Origin: JAFTYO01 sp045644765
GTDB taxonomy: Bacteria; Pseudomonadota; Alphaproteobacteria; RF32; CAG-239
NCBI GenBank assembly: GCA_045644765.1
Contig: JAZRHM010000033.1
Coordinates: 8,536 to 72,535 of the forward strand
Length of the DNA stretch: 64,000 nucleotides
Reading direction: 5' to 3'
The position numbers and the translations under genes are program-made. Below are positions 1 through 7,781 of this stretch, in pieces. Positions within the stretch are counted from its first letter, which is position 1. Each line of letters begins with the position of its first letter. The notes under the pieces are model-generated. The model did not search any database, was not told the DNA's origin, and was given only the letters and a program-made list of their open reading frames with translations.

Positions 1-69
1 TTAAAAGCGTTTAAATAAAACAAAAATAAAAAAAACTTCCTTTCGATGATATGATATATCACTTTTCAT
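1..69 (-). CDS. Short hydrophobic ORF (22 codons) at window edge
   Basis: The ORF starts at ATG 69-67 and ends with TAA at 3-1. It encodes a 22-residue peptide with a polar, charged N-terminal half and a hydrophobic run (VFFIFVLF) before a basic end. A GGAG Shine-Dalgarno lies at 79-76, six bases before the ATG, and is the 3' end of a perfect 10-bp stem (76-131), so translation would need that stem to open. The gene may be a leader peptide, a small membrane toxin-like peptide, or the 5' end of a longer gene broken in its run of eight T; one T fewer would keep the frame open past the window edge. I do not recognise the protein. Confidence 0.25.
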   Translation of the reverse strand: MKSDISYHRKEVFFIFVLFKRF

Positions 70-75
70 ATTGAA

Positions 76-131
76 CTCCAATTAGGTTATTTTGCATCTT
101 AGCAGACCGCAAAATTCTAATCTAATTGGAG
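76..131 (-). promoter_or_regulatory. Two-tier hairpin covering the Shine-Dalgarno of the edge ORF
   Basis: The outer arms 76-85 and 122-131 are perfect 10-bp inverted complements, and inner arms 89-95 and 109-115 are perfect 7-bp complements around a 13-base loop. Read on the minus strand, the 3' arm ends in GGAG, the ribosome binding site of the short ORF at 1-69. A 5' UTR structure that hides a ribosome binding site is the simplest reading. IS200-type transposase leaders are known to work this way, but no transposase is visible here. Confidence 0.5.
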
Positions 132-165
132 CGCTTTGACAAATTCATCGCTATAAGCTTCTCTG

Positions 166-188
166 AACCACGCGTTAGACACGTGGTT
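166..188. repeat. 7-bp inverted repeat (hairpin) upstream of the edge ORF
   Basis: The arms AACCACG (166-172) and CGTGGTT (182-188) are perfect complements around a 9-base loop. The hairpin lies between the fadL terminator and the Shine-Dalgarno-covering stem. Compact imperfect hairpins like this occur at ends of IS200/IS605-type elements, but this copy cannot be assigned to one without flanking sequence. Confidence 0.4.
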
Positions 189-198
189 TTCGGGATAC

Positions 199-227
199 AA
201 AAAAAACTCCTCTTGTAAAAAGAGGAG
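199..227 (-). terminator. Rho-independent terminator of the FadL-type gene
   Basis: The stem CTCCTCTT (207-214) pairs with AAGAGGAG (220-227) around a 5-base loop. On the minus strand it is followed by a T run (199-206 read as A on the plus strand). It sits about 25 bases past the stop codon of the outer-membrane gene. Confidence 0.85.
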
Positions 228-250
228 CTAATGTTACTTTGGGATTAATA

Positions 251-1483
251 TTAAAATTTATATTGAGCTTGCAAACCGATTAAGTTTGAGTAACTCTTGA
301 AGTGTGCTTTTACATCACCAACGTATTGTGAAGTTCCGTTTTTCATGAACAAGTGAGCGTAACCTGCATCAAATTGCCAATTTTCGGTTTTGTAACTTGC
401 TCCAACAGAAACCCATGTGCGGTTGCTATCAGGAATTCTGATTGTGCGGTGATATTTGTTACGAACAGGAGATTGGTCATATGCAACACCTGCACGCAAT
501 GTCCAGTTTTCGTTCAAGTAGTAGTCAGCACCGAAAGAAATTGTCCATGTTTCACGCCATTTTTCATCGACGGTTTTTCCACCAAGGCTTGATTCTAAAG
601 TAAATTCTTGGAAACTGTCTTTCCAGTCTGTATAGCGAACAGAAGCAGATAATCCCCAACTATCATTTAATTTATGGTAACCTGAAACTAACAAACTTGC
701 CGGCAAATCAGGAGACGCTTCGCCATTTGAAACTTTGCCATTTGCATTAGGATATGGAGAAGGTAATACATTAAAACCACTAAGTTCATGGTCACCTTTC
801 ACAGTTTGCATACTTTTACCCTTAAAGCTTACACCGATTCTGGTATCAGGTGTAAATTCATACATAGCCCCAATGCTCCAAGCAGCTGTCCAACCATCAA
901 GGTCAAAATCGCTATACCCTGTACCATAAGCCGCAGCCGGTGCTTTCTGATTATTTGACATTCTGCCATGGATGTAACGAGCAATTACAGATGCCCCTAA
1001 TGAAAGTTTGTCGGTCACTCTGTATGCAACAGCAGGTGCTAAATCAATTACTTCCAATTCTGAACGAACGCCGGCTTCAGCAACAAAACTTTGTTTGCTG
1101 TAACGAGTTCTTAAACCAAAAGGTGCATAAATACCAAAACCGGCAGTTAAGCGGTCATTTACTCTATATTGGGCAAATGCGTGAGGAAGTGTAACACCAA
1201 TGTTCATTTTGGTTTTTGCATATTCGCCGTTTTCTTCGCCTCTTACTTTGGCGTTAAGATGCGCAACAGTTAAACCACCTTGAACACCTGATGTTTGGTT
1301 TAATACCATACCGGCAGGATTATATGCCAAAGCTGAAAAATCATCACCTACAACACCGGCACCGGCAAAAGCACGACCAAGTCCTGTTGCTGAATATTCA
1401 TTAAGTTGATATCCGGCAGCAAAACTTTCAGTTGATGCTAAACATAAAGCAGACACTGCTGCTAACATATAAAGTTTTTTCAT
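251..1483 (-). CDS. FadL/OmpP1-type outer membrane transport protein
   Basis: This is a 410-residue outer-membrane beta-barrel of the OmpP1/FadL/TodX family, which moves long-chain fatty acids or other hydrophobic compounds across the outer membrane. A signal peptide of about 22 residues ends at SFA-A. The mature protein opens with the family's glycine-rich hatch region (GYQLNEYSATGLGRAF) and the 'YNPAGM' motif near residue 55. It continues as alternating amphipathic strands with many Tyr and Trp and ends in phenylalanine, the usual signal for barrel assembly. It is transcribed alone, diverges from an hxlR-type regulator and has its own terminator. The substrate cannot be read from sequence. 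The shared upstream region has dyads that could let the regulator act on it. Confidence 0.9.
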   Translation of the reverse strand: MKKLYMLAAVSALCLASTESFAAGYQLNEYSATGLGRAFAGAGVVGDDFSALAYNPAGMVLNQTSGVQGGLTVAHLNAKVRGEENGEYAKTKMNIGVTLPHAFAQYRVNDRLTAGFGIYAPFGLRTRYSKQSFVAEAGVRSELEVIDLAPAVAYRVTDKLSLGASVIARYIHGRMSNNQKAPAAAYGTGYSDFDLDGWTAAWSIGAMYEFTPDTRIGVSFKGKSMQTVKGDHELSGFNVLPSPYPNANGKVSNGEASPDLPASLLVSGYHKLNDSWGLSASVRYTDWKDSFQEFTLESSLGGKTVDEKWRETWTISFGADYYLNENWTLRAGVAYDQSPVRNKYHRTIRIPDSNRTWVSVGASYKTENWQFDAGYAHLFMKNGTSQYVGDVKAHFKSYSNLIGLQAQYKF

Positions 1484-1571
1484 ATAAAAAGTTCCTATAC
1501 AAAAGTTAGTTGTTAAAAGTTAAAAATTTTCTTGCTAAAGTTTATAAAAATGATATAAGAAAGTAAAGTAA

Positions 1572-1585
1572 GCACTTATAAGTGC
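1572..1585. promoter_or_regulatory. 14-bp perfect palindrome, possible operator
   Basis: GCACTTATAAGTGC is a perfect palindrome in the divergent region between the FadL-type gene and the HxlR-type regulator. A second imperfect dyad (ATAGTTCC / GGAAACTAT, 1587-1608) follows at once. HxlR-family dimers commonly bind dyads next to their own gene, so these are candidate operators for both promoters. The assignment is inference. Confidence 0.45.
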
Positions 1586-1586
1586 G

Positions 1587-1608
1587 ATAGTTCCTATTTG
1601 GAAACTAT
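1587..1608. promoter_or_regulatory. Imperfect dyad upstream of hxlR-type gene
   Basis: ATAGTTCC and GGAAACTAT are inverted complements apart from one extra A, separated by TATTT. The dyad is about 30 bases upstream of the regulator's start codon, where an autoregulatory operator would lie. It may form one composite control region with the 14-bp palindrome just before it. Confidence 0.4.
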
Positions 1609-1639
1609 TACAGCATTGTAAAGCTTTGGGAGAAAAACT

Positions 1640-1990
1640 ATGTCTGAATATATGCCTGAAAAGTTGGCCGAAATGACATTAAAAATGATTGGAGATCGTT
1701 GGAAGGTTCTAATTATTCAAAATTTAATGGAAGGAACTAAACGATTCGGCGAACTCAAGAGAGAGCTTGGCGACATCACACAAAAGGTCCTTACTTCTAA
1801 CTTACGTCTTTTGGAAGAAAAAGGAATCTTAATCAGAAAAGTATATGCCCAAATTCCACCACGCGTTGATTATACATTAACACAACTTGGCTATGAACTT
1901 AAACCGGTGATTGATTCTATGATAGAATGGGCTGAAGAATATCGCAAAACCATGGCTCAAATGCTTAATATTGAATTGATTGAAGAATAA
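1640..1990 (+). CDS. HxlR-family winged-helix transcriptional regulator
   Basis: This 116-residue protein covers one HxlR winged-helix domain. It has the family's dimer and DNA-recognition pattern: IGDRWKVLII near residue 17, RFGELKREL in the second helix, then LTSNLRLLEEKGILIRKVY and PPRVDYTLTQLG in the wing. Many HxlR proteins sense quinones, aldehydes or diamide through a conserved cysteine near the N-terminus. This protein has no cysteine, so it would have to sense something else or only be controlled by abundance. It diverges from the FadL-type gene with two dyads between them, so that gene is its most likely partner. A strong bidirectional terminator separates it from carD. Confidence 0.9.
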   Translation: MSEYMPEKLAEMTLKMIGDRWKVLIIQNLMEGTKRFGELKRELGDITQKVLTSNLRLLEEKGILIRKVYAQIPPRVDYTLTQLGYELKPVIDSMIEWAEEYRKTMAQMLNIELIEE

Positions 1991-2003
1991 TAGTTGTACA
2001 AAT

Positions 2004-2044
2004 AAAAAAACAACCTCTTTTGTTTGAAAGAGGTTGTTTTTTTT
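2004..2044. terminator. Bidirectional terminator between hxlR-type gene and carD
   Basis: CAACCTCTTT (2011-2020) pairs perfectly with AAAGAGGTTG (2027-2036) around a 6-base loop. It has an A run before and a T run after, so it can end transcripts arriving from either converging gene. Confidence 0.9.
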
Positions 2045-2053
2045 ATTTAGTTC

Positions 2054-2560
2054 TTATTTTGCTAAAATATCCAATAACTTTTTATTAGCATCCTCAACTG
2101 AAGTGTTGTCAAAAACTGCCACTTCACTTGCTAATCTATCAAAAGCTTGCTCATAAATTTGGCGCTCGCTATAAGACTGTTCTGCAATATTTTCATTACG
2201 ATACAAATCGCGAACAACTTCTGCGATAGCAACCGGATTTCCGGAATTTATTTTATTTTCATATTCTTGTGCTCTGCGTGACCACATAACTTTTTTAATT
2301 TTGGCCTTACCCTTTAACGTCGACAAAGCATCATTTATTGTTGATTCTTCAGAAATTTTTCTAAGACCGACATGCTCTACCTTAGCCATAGGTATACGTA
2401 ATGTCATTTTGTCTTTATCAAAATTAACAACCAATAATTCAAGCTCGGTTCCGGCAATATTTTGTTTAGATATATCAGAAACTTTACCTACACCATGAGT
2501 GGGGTATACAACATAATCTCCGGAACAAAATACCGGAGAAGGAGTTTTTTTAATACTCAT
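2054..2560 (-). CDS. carD: CarD/CdnL-family RNA polymerase-binding regulator
   Basis: This 168-residue protein has an N-terminal CarD/TRCF-type RNA polymerase interaction domain. The segment after residue 12, 'GDYVVYPTHGVGKV', is the family hallmark, followed by the 'MRIP'-like region (here LRIPMAKVEHVGLRKI) and a helical C-terminal domain that contacts promoter DNA, with 'WSRRAQEYENKI' near residue 93. Such proteins stabilise open complexes at sigma-70-type promoters, notably rRNA promoters, in alphaproteobacteria and actinobacteria. The gene has its own AGGAG-type ribosome binding site and stands alone, converging on the hxlR-type gene. Confidence 0.93.
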   Translation of the reverse strand: MSIKKTPSPVFCSGDYVVYPTHGVGKVSDISKQNIAGTELELLVVNFDKDKMTLRIPMAKVEHVGLRKISEESTINDALSTLKGKAKIKKVMWSRRAQEYENKINSGNPVAIAEVVRDLYRNENIAEQSYSERQIYEQAFDRLASEVAVFDNTSVEDANKKLLDILAK

Positions 2561-2655
2561 ACTATCTCCTTAAAAGCAATTTTCATTTCAAGACAAAACG
2601 TAATATATCACATTTTTAAGCCTAAATCTAGAGTAAAAATGAAAAAAATTTTTTT

Positions 2656-3126
2656 TTATTTTTTAGGAAATAAATTTGTTTGTCTTAAAGCTTCGCCCAC
2701 AACCATTACTGCTGAAACAGCAACATTAATTGAGCGAGCATTTTCATTCATCGGGATAATGAGACGAGCATCGGCTTTTTGATGTACCTCTAGAGGAGCT
2801 CCTGCACTTTCTCGTCCCATTAATATTATATCATTTTCCTTAAACTCAAAATCAGTATACGGCATATCTGCTTTTGTAGTAAGCAATACAATCCTGCCAT
2901 ACTCTTTCGAATTTTGAGCTCTATAATTTAGAAAATCTTCCCAAGAATTGTGTCTTACATATTTAGCCATTTCAACATAATCCATACCGGCTCTTCGCAT
3001 AGATTTTTCATTAAAAATAAAACCGCATGGTTCTATAATATCCAAAGGCACATCCAAACATGCCCCCAAACGCAAAAGCGTTCCGGTATTTTGCGGAATA
3101 TCAGGTTGGAAAAGAGCTATTCTCAT
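2656..3126 (-). CDS. trmL: tRNA (cytidine/uridine-34-2'-O)-methyltransferase TrmL
   Basis: This SPOUT methyltransferase (156 residues from the chosen start) methylates the ribose at the wobble position of tRNA-Leu isoacceptors using S-adenosylmethionine. The protein starts MRIALFQPDIPQNTGTLLR, the usual TrmL opening. Family motifs follow: 'MDYVE' mid-protein, 'LMGRESAGAP' in the trefoil knot, and 'IPMNENARSINVAVSAV' near the C-terminus. The frame stays open 13 residues further upstream, but ATG 3126 matches the family start and sits one base past the secB stop. The two genes therefore form a tight minus-strand pair. Confidence 0.93.
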   Translation of the reverse strand: MRIALFQPDIPQNTGTLLRLGACLDVPLDIIEPCGFIFNEKSMRRAGMDYVEMAKYVRHNSWEDFLNYRAQNSKEYGRIVLLTTKADMPYTDFEFKENDIILMGRESAGAPLEVHQKADARLIIPMNENARSINVAVSAVMVVGEALRQTNLFPKK

Positions 3127-3127
3127 T

Positions 3128-3568
3128 TTAGTTTCCGGTTTTACGAGCCATATATAAAGCAGCAAAATCTATCGGACTAAGCATAATCGGAGGTAAACCG
3201 CCTTCGACCAGGCATTGAGTAATAATATTACGAGCAAACGGGAATAAAAGTCTCGGAATTTCAACTGCAATTACAGGTTCTATATGTTCTTCCGGCACAT
3301 TTAACGTTACAAGAGCTGCGTAAGAAAGTTCAAGAACAAACAATTTTTTATCTTCTACATCACCATTTAAATTAATTTTAAGCGATACGTTATAGCTATC
3401 CTCTATTTTTTTTGATTCAACGCTAACATCAACTTTTAATGCCGGTTGTGAAGCGACTTGTTTGAAAATTTCCGGCGCATACGGAATTTCGAGTGATAAA
3501 TCTTTAATATATTGGTTATGTATTGCTATAGGTGATACTTTAACATTTTCTTGTTTTTTATCCGTCAT
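3128..3568 (-). CDS. secB: Protein-export chaperone SecB
   Basis: This 146-residue SecB holds secretory preproteins unfolded and passes them to SecA. The family core is clear: 'IKDLSLEIPYAP' near residue 27, a beta-rich middle, 'VLELSYAALVTL', 'PRLLFPFARNIITQ' and the 'GGLPPIMLSPIDFAALY' C-terminal helix region. It is the first gene of a pair with trmL and diverges from a Tim44-like gene. The secB/Tim44/mltA/smr neighbourhood is common in alphaproteobacteria. The protein fits the large set of exported proteins coded in this window. Confidence 0.95.
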   Translation of the reverse strand: MTDKKQENVKVSPIAIHNQYIKDLSLEIPYAPEIFKQVASQPALKVDVSVESKKIEDSYNVSLKINLNGDVEDKKLFVLELSYAALVTLNVPEEHIEPVIAVEIPRLLFPFARNIITQCLVEGGLPPIMLSPIDFAALYMARKTGN

Positions 3569-3706
3569 ATTTTTTCTTTCATAAATAAGTTAGATCATTT
3601 TTGATATACTCATACAATAAATATTCCTATTCGTCAAACATTATAGTTGATAATATCACAAAATGCGTTATATTGTATTTGTTTTATACAAATGCAAGAG
3701 GAACAA

Positions 3707-4357
3707 ATGTCGCAATATATAGATATAATTTTTCTACTTTTAGTAGTGGGTGTTGTTTTTTACAGACTGTATTCTGCTCTCGGAACAGAGCCGGAAAAAG
3801 AAAGAAAAATTGTTTTAATTTCAAAAGATGATTTGAAAAAAGCAAATTTAAATTTGCCGAAGGAAATTACAGAACAACTAAATCTTATGGCAAAAATGGC
3901 GGAAGAAGAAGATAGTGAAGTTTGTAAAACTTTGCGTCAAATACCTAACTTCAATCGTAACGAATTTTGCACAAAAGCTGCAAAAGTGTTTGAAATGGTG
4001 CTTAACGCCTTTGCTTGTCAAGATGAGAAAACATTAAAAATGCTAACTGAAAAAAAACTGTTTGCCAAGTTTAAAAAAATTATAGATAGTCGCAAAGAAG
4101 AAGGAATTTGTGCAGAAACTGATTTGATAAAAATAGAAGATATCACAATAGAAAATGCTAATATAAAAAATGACGGATTGGTAAGCATTGTTGTTAAATT
4201 TGTCAGCGAACAAATTAATCTATTGAAAAATGCTGCCGGCGAAATTATTGAAGGTGATGAAAATTTTGTGCAAAAAATTACGGATATTTGGACTTTTGAA
4301 AAAAATATAAACTCACCATCTAAAACCTGGCTTTTAGTATCTACAAAGAAAAAATAA
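3707..4357 (+). CDS. Tim44/TimA-family membrane-associated adaptor protein
   Basis: This 216-residue protein has one N-terminal membrane segment (about residues 5-20) and then a charged linker. Its C-terminal Tim44-like domain starts near residue 60, with the family pattern 'FNRNEFCTKAAKVFEMVLNAF'. The domain is related to mitochondrial Tim44; the bacterial proteins are inner-membrane adaptors of poorly known partner range. ATG 3707 was chosen over an earlier in-frame codon because an AGAGGA ribosome binding site stands just before it and the membrane helix then starts at once. The stop codon abuts the mltA start, so the two are probably cotranscribed. Confidence 0.85.
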   Translation: MSQYIDIIFLLLVVGVVFYRLYSALGTEPEKERKIVLISKDDLKKANLNLPKEITEQLNLMAKMAEEEDSEVCKTLRQIPNFNRNEFCTKAAKVFEMVLNAFACQDEKTLKMLTEKKLFAKFKKIIDSRKEEGICAETDLIKIEDITIENANIKNDGLVSIVVKFVSEQINLLKNAAGEIIEGDENFVQKITDIWTFEKNINSPSKTWLLVSTKKK

Positions 4358-5509
4358 ATGAGAAGAATCGGACTTTTAATAATTGTCTTTTTATTAATAT
4401 CTTGCGTATCAAAACATACGCCGGATATTCCCACGCTTGATGACAATAGCAATATTTTTTTACAAAAAGCTGATTTTTCAGATTTAAAAAATTTTTTAAA
4501 TGATAACCTTGATGAGGCTGTTGTAGCTTTTGATCGCACTTGTAAAGCCATAAAAGAAAATCCGCAAATCTTATTAAGAGCAAAAATAAATATAAATCCG
4601 CAACAATATATTGATATCTGTGAAAAATTTGAGGATAAAAATATATCTTCTTCTTTTGCTATGAGAAATTTTTTAATTACAAATTTTGAACCATATCTTG
4701 TCAAAGCCGGAAATAATCAAGTTGGGAAATTTACTTCTTACTATGAAGCAGAGCTTAAAGCATCAAGAACAAAGCACGATGAATATATTTATCCTATTTA
4801 TAACCGACCGAATGATTTAATTGAAATTAATTTAGCGGATTTTGATAAATCTTTACCAAATCGCAGATTGTTAGGACGAATTGAAGGATCAAAACTTATA
4901 CCTTATCATACCAGAGCCGAAATCGAACAAAAAATCATTGATGCACCTGTTATTTTGTGGGGAAATGATGCTGTCGATATATATTTAATGCAAATCCAAG
5001 GATCTGCTATAGCCTTACTTGATGATGGTTCAAATGTTCGTATCAAATACGCCGATAATAACGGACATAATTTTGTTGGAATCGGTAGCATTTTGCTCAA
5101 AAAAGGTCTACTGAAACCGGGACAAGCTTCAATGGATAAAATTAGAGACTGGTTAAAGGAAAATCCTCAAATTGCTAAAGTAAACATGGCTGAAAACCCT
5201 CGTTATATTTTTCATGCAATTTCTGATGCCGAAGGTCCTATCGGTGCATTAGGTGTTCCTTTAGTTGCGGGAAGAAGTTTGGCTGTTGATGACACAAACA
5301 TCCCCTTGGGAGCCTTACTTTGGCTTGAAACAACCGGCCCAAATAAAGAAAAGATTGAAAAGCTTGTAATAGCTCAAGATATTGGTGGTGCTATCAAAGG
5401 TATCGTAAGAGGTGATTATTTTTGGGGCCATGGAGAACAAGCTTTATTATCCGCCGGAAAAATGAATTCTACCGGACAATACTATATTTTACTCCCTAAA
5501 GCCGATTAA
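4358..5509 (+). CDS. mltA: Membrane-bound lytic murein transglycosylase A
   Basis: This 383-residue lipoprotein cleaves the glycan strand of peptidoglycan to leave 1,6-anhydro-muramyl ends. It has a short signal peptide with a lipobox (LLISC, Cys near 16), the MltA domain ('FTSYYEAELKAS' onward, about residues 120-270) and a C-terminal 3D domain. The 3D domain carries the conserved aspartates in 'AQDIGGAIKGIVRGDYFWG' (about D341 and D353). It follows the Tim44-like gene with no gap and precedes the Smr gene by eight bases. Confidence 0.95.
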   Translation: MRRIGLLIIVFLLISCVSKHTPDIPTLDDNSNIFLQKADFSDLKNFLNDNLDEAVVAFDRTCKAIKENPQILLRAKININPQQYIDICEKFEDKNISSSFAMRNFLITNFEPYLVKAGNNQVGKFTSYYEAELKASRTKHDEYIYPIYNRPNDLIEINLADFDKSLPNRRLLGRIEGSKLIPYHTRAEIEQKIIDAPVILWGNDAVDIYLMQIQGSAIALLDDGSNVRIKYADNNGHNFVGIGSILLKKGLLKPGQASMDKIRDWLKENPQIAKVNMAENPRYIFHAISDAEGPIGALGVPLVAGRSLAVDDTNIPLGALLWLETTGPNKEKIEKLVIAQDIGGAIKGIVRGDYFWGHGEQALLSAGKMNSTGQYYILLPKAD

Positions 5510-5517
5510 GGTTACAA

Positions 5518-6036
5518 ATGTCCGATAGCGAAGATGAAAAATTTTGGCATGAAGCGGTTAAAGATGTTAAAAAAACATCTCAACAAAATGTATTACATAT
5601 TTCCCAAACAAAGAAGACTATAAAAATACGAAAAACACAAACTGTACCTTTAACAATTTATAAACACGATTTAAAACTCGGCACAAGCTCTGATATTGAT
5701 TATCAAACGATGCGCAAATTTAAACGCGAAGAGTTTGGAGTTGATGGCACCTTAGACTTACATGGTTATACCGAAGATAAAGCTTACACTGCTGTCTATA
5801 ATTTTATTACATCTTCTTATTTAGCTAAAAAAAGGTGCATCTTAATAATCACCGGCAAGGGCTTACCTCATCCGGATGAAGATGTTTTTGCTCCAAAGGG
5901 TGTGCTAAAAGATAAAGTTCCTCAATGGTTACAAACAGATGATCTAAAACAGCTTATTTTATCTTACATTCACCCGTCCGCAAAGTTAGGCGGAAGCGGC
6001 GCCTTATATATATTATTACGCCGCAAACGCACCTGA
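5518..6036 (+). CDS. Smr-domain (MutS2 C-terminal-like) protein
   Basis: This 172-residue protein has a low-complexity charged N-terminal half and a C-terminal Smr domain. The domain signature is 'LDLHGYTEDKAY' near residue 78 with 'IITGKGLPHP' about 40 residues later. Smr domains nick or bind branched nucleic acids; stand-alone forms in proteobacteria have no settled function. It is the third gene of the Tim44-mltA-smr run and ends two bases before the converging SDR gene, with no terminator between. Confidence 0.9.
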   Translation: MSDSEDEKFWHEAVKDVKKTSQQNVLHISQTKKTIKIRKTQTVPLTIYKHDLKLGTSSDIDYQTMRKFKREEFGVDGTLDLHGYTEDKAYTAVYNFITSSYLAKKRCILIITGKGLPHPDEDVFAPKGVLKDKVPQWLQTDDLKQLILSYIHPSAKLGGSGALYILLRRKRT

Positions 6037-6037
6037 T

Positions 6038-6799
6038 TTATACTTTATATGGTATTTTTGAATAAATAAAATTACTTATACAATTTGGCAACATAGCACC
6101 AAACCAAGCACCAAAACGCATAGGCCATGGGAAAGCTATCAAACCGACATTTTTTTCTATACGTTTAGCAATAATATCAGCTGCTTTATCTGCTTCCATA
6201 AAAAACGGCATAGGACAAGTGTTTTTATCCGTAATGCGAGAACGAACAAATCCGGGACAAATAACATTTAATTGTATATTTTCTTTTGCTAAGCGCAACC
6301 TTAATGCTTCACCATAAGCTTTAACACAAGCTTTACTTGCACTATATGAAGGGCAACCTGCCAAACCATGATATCCTGCTATAGAAGCAGTTATTGCTAC
6401 AATTCTCGGTTCCGAATCGTCTTCTTTTTTATACATTTCAATAGTAGGAGTGAGTGTGTTAAGAACACCAAAAATATTGATATTAAACGTATTGTAAACA
6501 TTTTCCGGAGTTTCTTCACCGGTAGATACTCCTGCATTGGCAAAAACCAAATGTAATCTGGCTTTTTTATTGCAACTTTCAATCCAAGACGCAACCTTAT
6601 CTTTATCTGTAACATCTAAAATTTCGGAATAAACCGTTGCTCCTTGCTCTTGGCATTTTTTTACAGTGTTTTCCAAACGTTCTTGGTTTCTGCCACATAA
6701 AAACAATGTTACATCTTTTTGTTTGGCATAATGTAAAGCCAGCGCCTCTCCTATACCGGAAGAAGCACCTGTAATTAAAATATTTTTGATGGTATTCAT
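6038..6799 (-). CDS. Short-chain dehydrogenase/reductase (SDR) family protein
   Basis: This 253-residue classical SDR has a Rossmann fold with the cofactor loop TGASSGIG at residues 10-17, 'NAG' at 88-90, the catalytic Ser near 139, and Tyr152 and Lys156 in YSASK. The pattern 'CPGFVRSRIT' after the catalytic helix is also typical. It should reduce a carbonyl or oxidise an alcohol with NAD(P)H; the substrate cannot be read from sequence. It is a single-gene unit divergent from yicC and converging on the smr gene. Confidence 0.88.
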   Translation of the reverse strand: MNTIKNILITGASSGIGEALALHYAKQKDVTLFLCGRNQERLENTVKKCQEQGATVYSEILDVTDKDKVASWIESCNKKARLHLVFANAGVSTGEETPENVYNTFNINIFGVLNTLTPTIEMYKKEDDSEPRIVAITASIAGYHGLAGCPSYSASKACVKAYGEALRLRLAKENIQLNVICPGFVRSRITDKNTCPMPFFMEADKAADIIAKRIEKNVGLIAFPWPMRFGAWFGAMLPNCISNFIYSKIPYKV

Positions 6800-6872
6800 A
6801 ATTTTTTCCTAGTAAAATTTTAACAGATTTGTTTTACTATATATCATATTTTTTTAAATGAGGAGAAATATT

Positions 6873-7775
6873 TTGCAACTATCCAGTATGACAGGTTTTG
6901 CCCGCTGTAATAAAACTTTTGTTTATGAAAACAAAAAATATTCATGGGCATGGGAAGTAAAAAGTGTAAACGCCAAAGGTCAAGATATCAAACTTAGAAT
7001 ACCTCTTTGGCTTGAAGATATAAACGAAAACATAAAATCGGTGTTTTCCGAAACATTTTCCAGAGGTACTTTTAACATATGTCTGGACATCGAGCTTGAA
7101 AACGATAATCCTGATGTAGAAATTAATACAAAATTGCTATCTGTTTTAACTGAAAAATTAAAGCAAATTTACCTATCCGATACTGATTTATTTGCAAAAC
7201 CATCACCGGCTGAATTGTTAAAAGTTAGCGGAGTGGTTAAAGTTGTTGATAACACTCCGGATGAACAAGAGTTAAACTTGCTTAAAAAAGAACTTCTATA
7301 TTCTTTGCAAGAAGCTGCTGTTTTGTTAAAGCAAGATCGTTTGAAAGAAGGGCAAAAAATTGCAGCCGCCTTAAAAAACATACTAAATAACATCAAAGAT
7401 ATTGTAGAAAAAACAGAAAAAATCACACTTGAGACGCCTCAAAAAATAAAAGAAAAAGTATACACTCAAGTTGAAAATTTATTATCTGACACTACTATTG
7501 CGCCAGAAAGACTTGAACAAGAAATTGTACTTTTGGTTATGAAAGCCGATGTCAAAGAAGAAATTGATCGTTTAAAAGCCCATATTAAAACAGCTTTTGA
7601 ACTATTAGAAAGTGATCTTCCAGTTGGCAGAAGGCTTGATTTTTTATGTCAGGAGCTTAATCGTGAAGCGAACACTTTATGTTCAAAATCATGCGATATT
7701 GAACAAACAAAATATGGCATGGAGTTAAAAGCCCTTATTGAGCAATTTAGAGAACAAACACAAAATATGGAGTAA
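6873..7775 (+). CDS. yicC: YicC-family endoribonuclease-like protein
   Basis: This 300-residue protein has the N-terminal YicC domain (opening with 'SMTGFAR') and the C-terminal DUF1732 ('ADVKEEIDRLKAHI', 'GRRLDFLCQELNREANTL'). YicC proteins act on RNA, and the E. coli member has been tied to RNA turnover. TTG 6873 was chosen because an AGGAG motif (6861-6865) lies seven bases upstream; the ATG at 6858 would overlap that site. It leads a plus-strand unit yicC-gmk-cysK-lptG; the yicC-gmk pairing is widespread. Confidence 0.9.
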   Translation: MQLSSMTGFARCNKTFVYENKKYSWAWEVKSVNAKGQDIKLRIPLWLEDINENIKSVFSETFSRGTFNICLDIELENDNPDVEINTKLLSVLTEKLKQIYLSDTDLFAKPSPAELLKVSGVVKVVDNTPDEQELNLLKKELLYSLQEAAVLLKQDRLKEGQKIAAALKNILNNIKDIVEKTEKITLETPQKIKEKVYTQVENLLSDTTIAPERLEQEIVLLVMKADVKEEIDRLKAHIKTAFELLESDLPVGRRLDFLCQELNREANTLCSKSCDIEQTKYGMELKALIEQFREQTQNME

Positions 7776-7781
7776 TATATT

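Noticed and set aside
1..250. A complete IS200-type element at the left edge
   Set aside because: Only hairpins and a 22-codon ORF are visible, and the ORF has no transposase motif such as the HUH histidine pair.
4018..4704. Long minus-strand frame opposite the Tim44-like and mltA genes
   Set aside because: It is a low-complexity Ser/Phe/Ile-rich mirror of two well-supported genes, has no family pattern and spans their junction.
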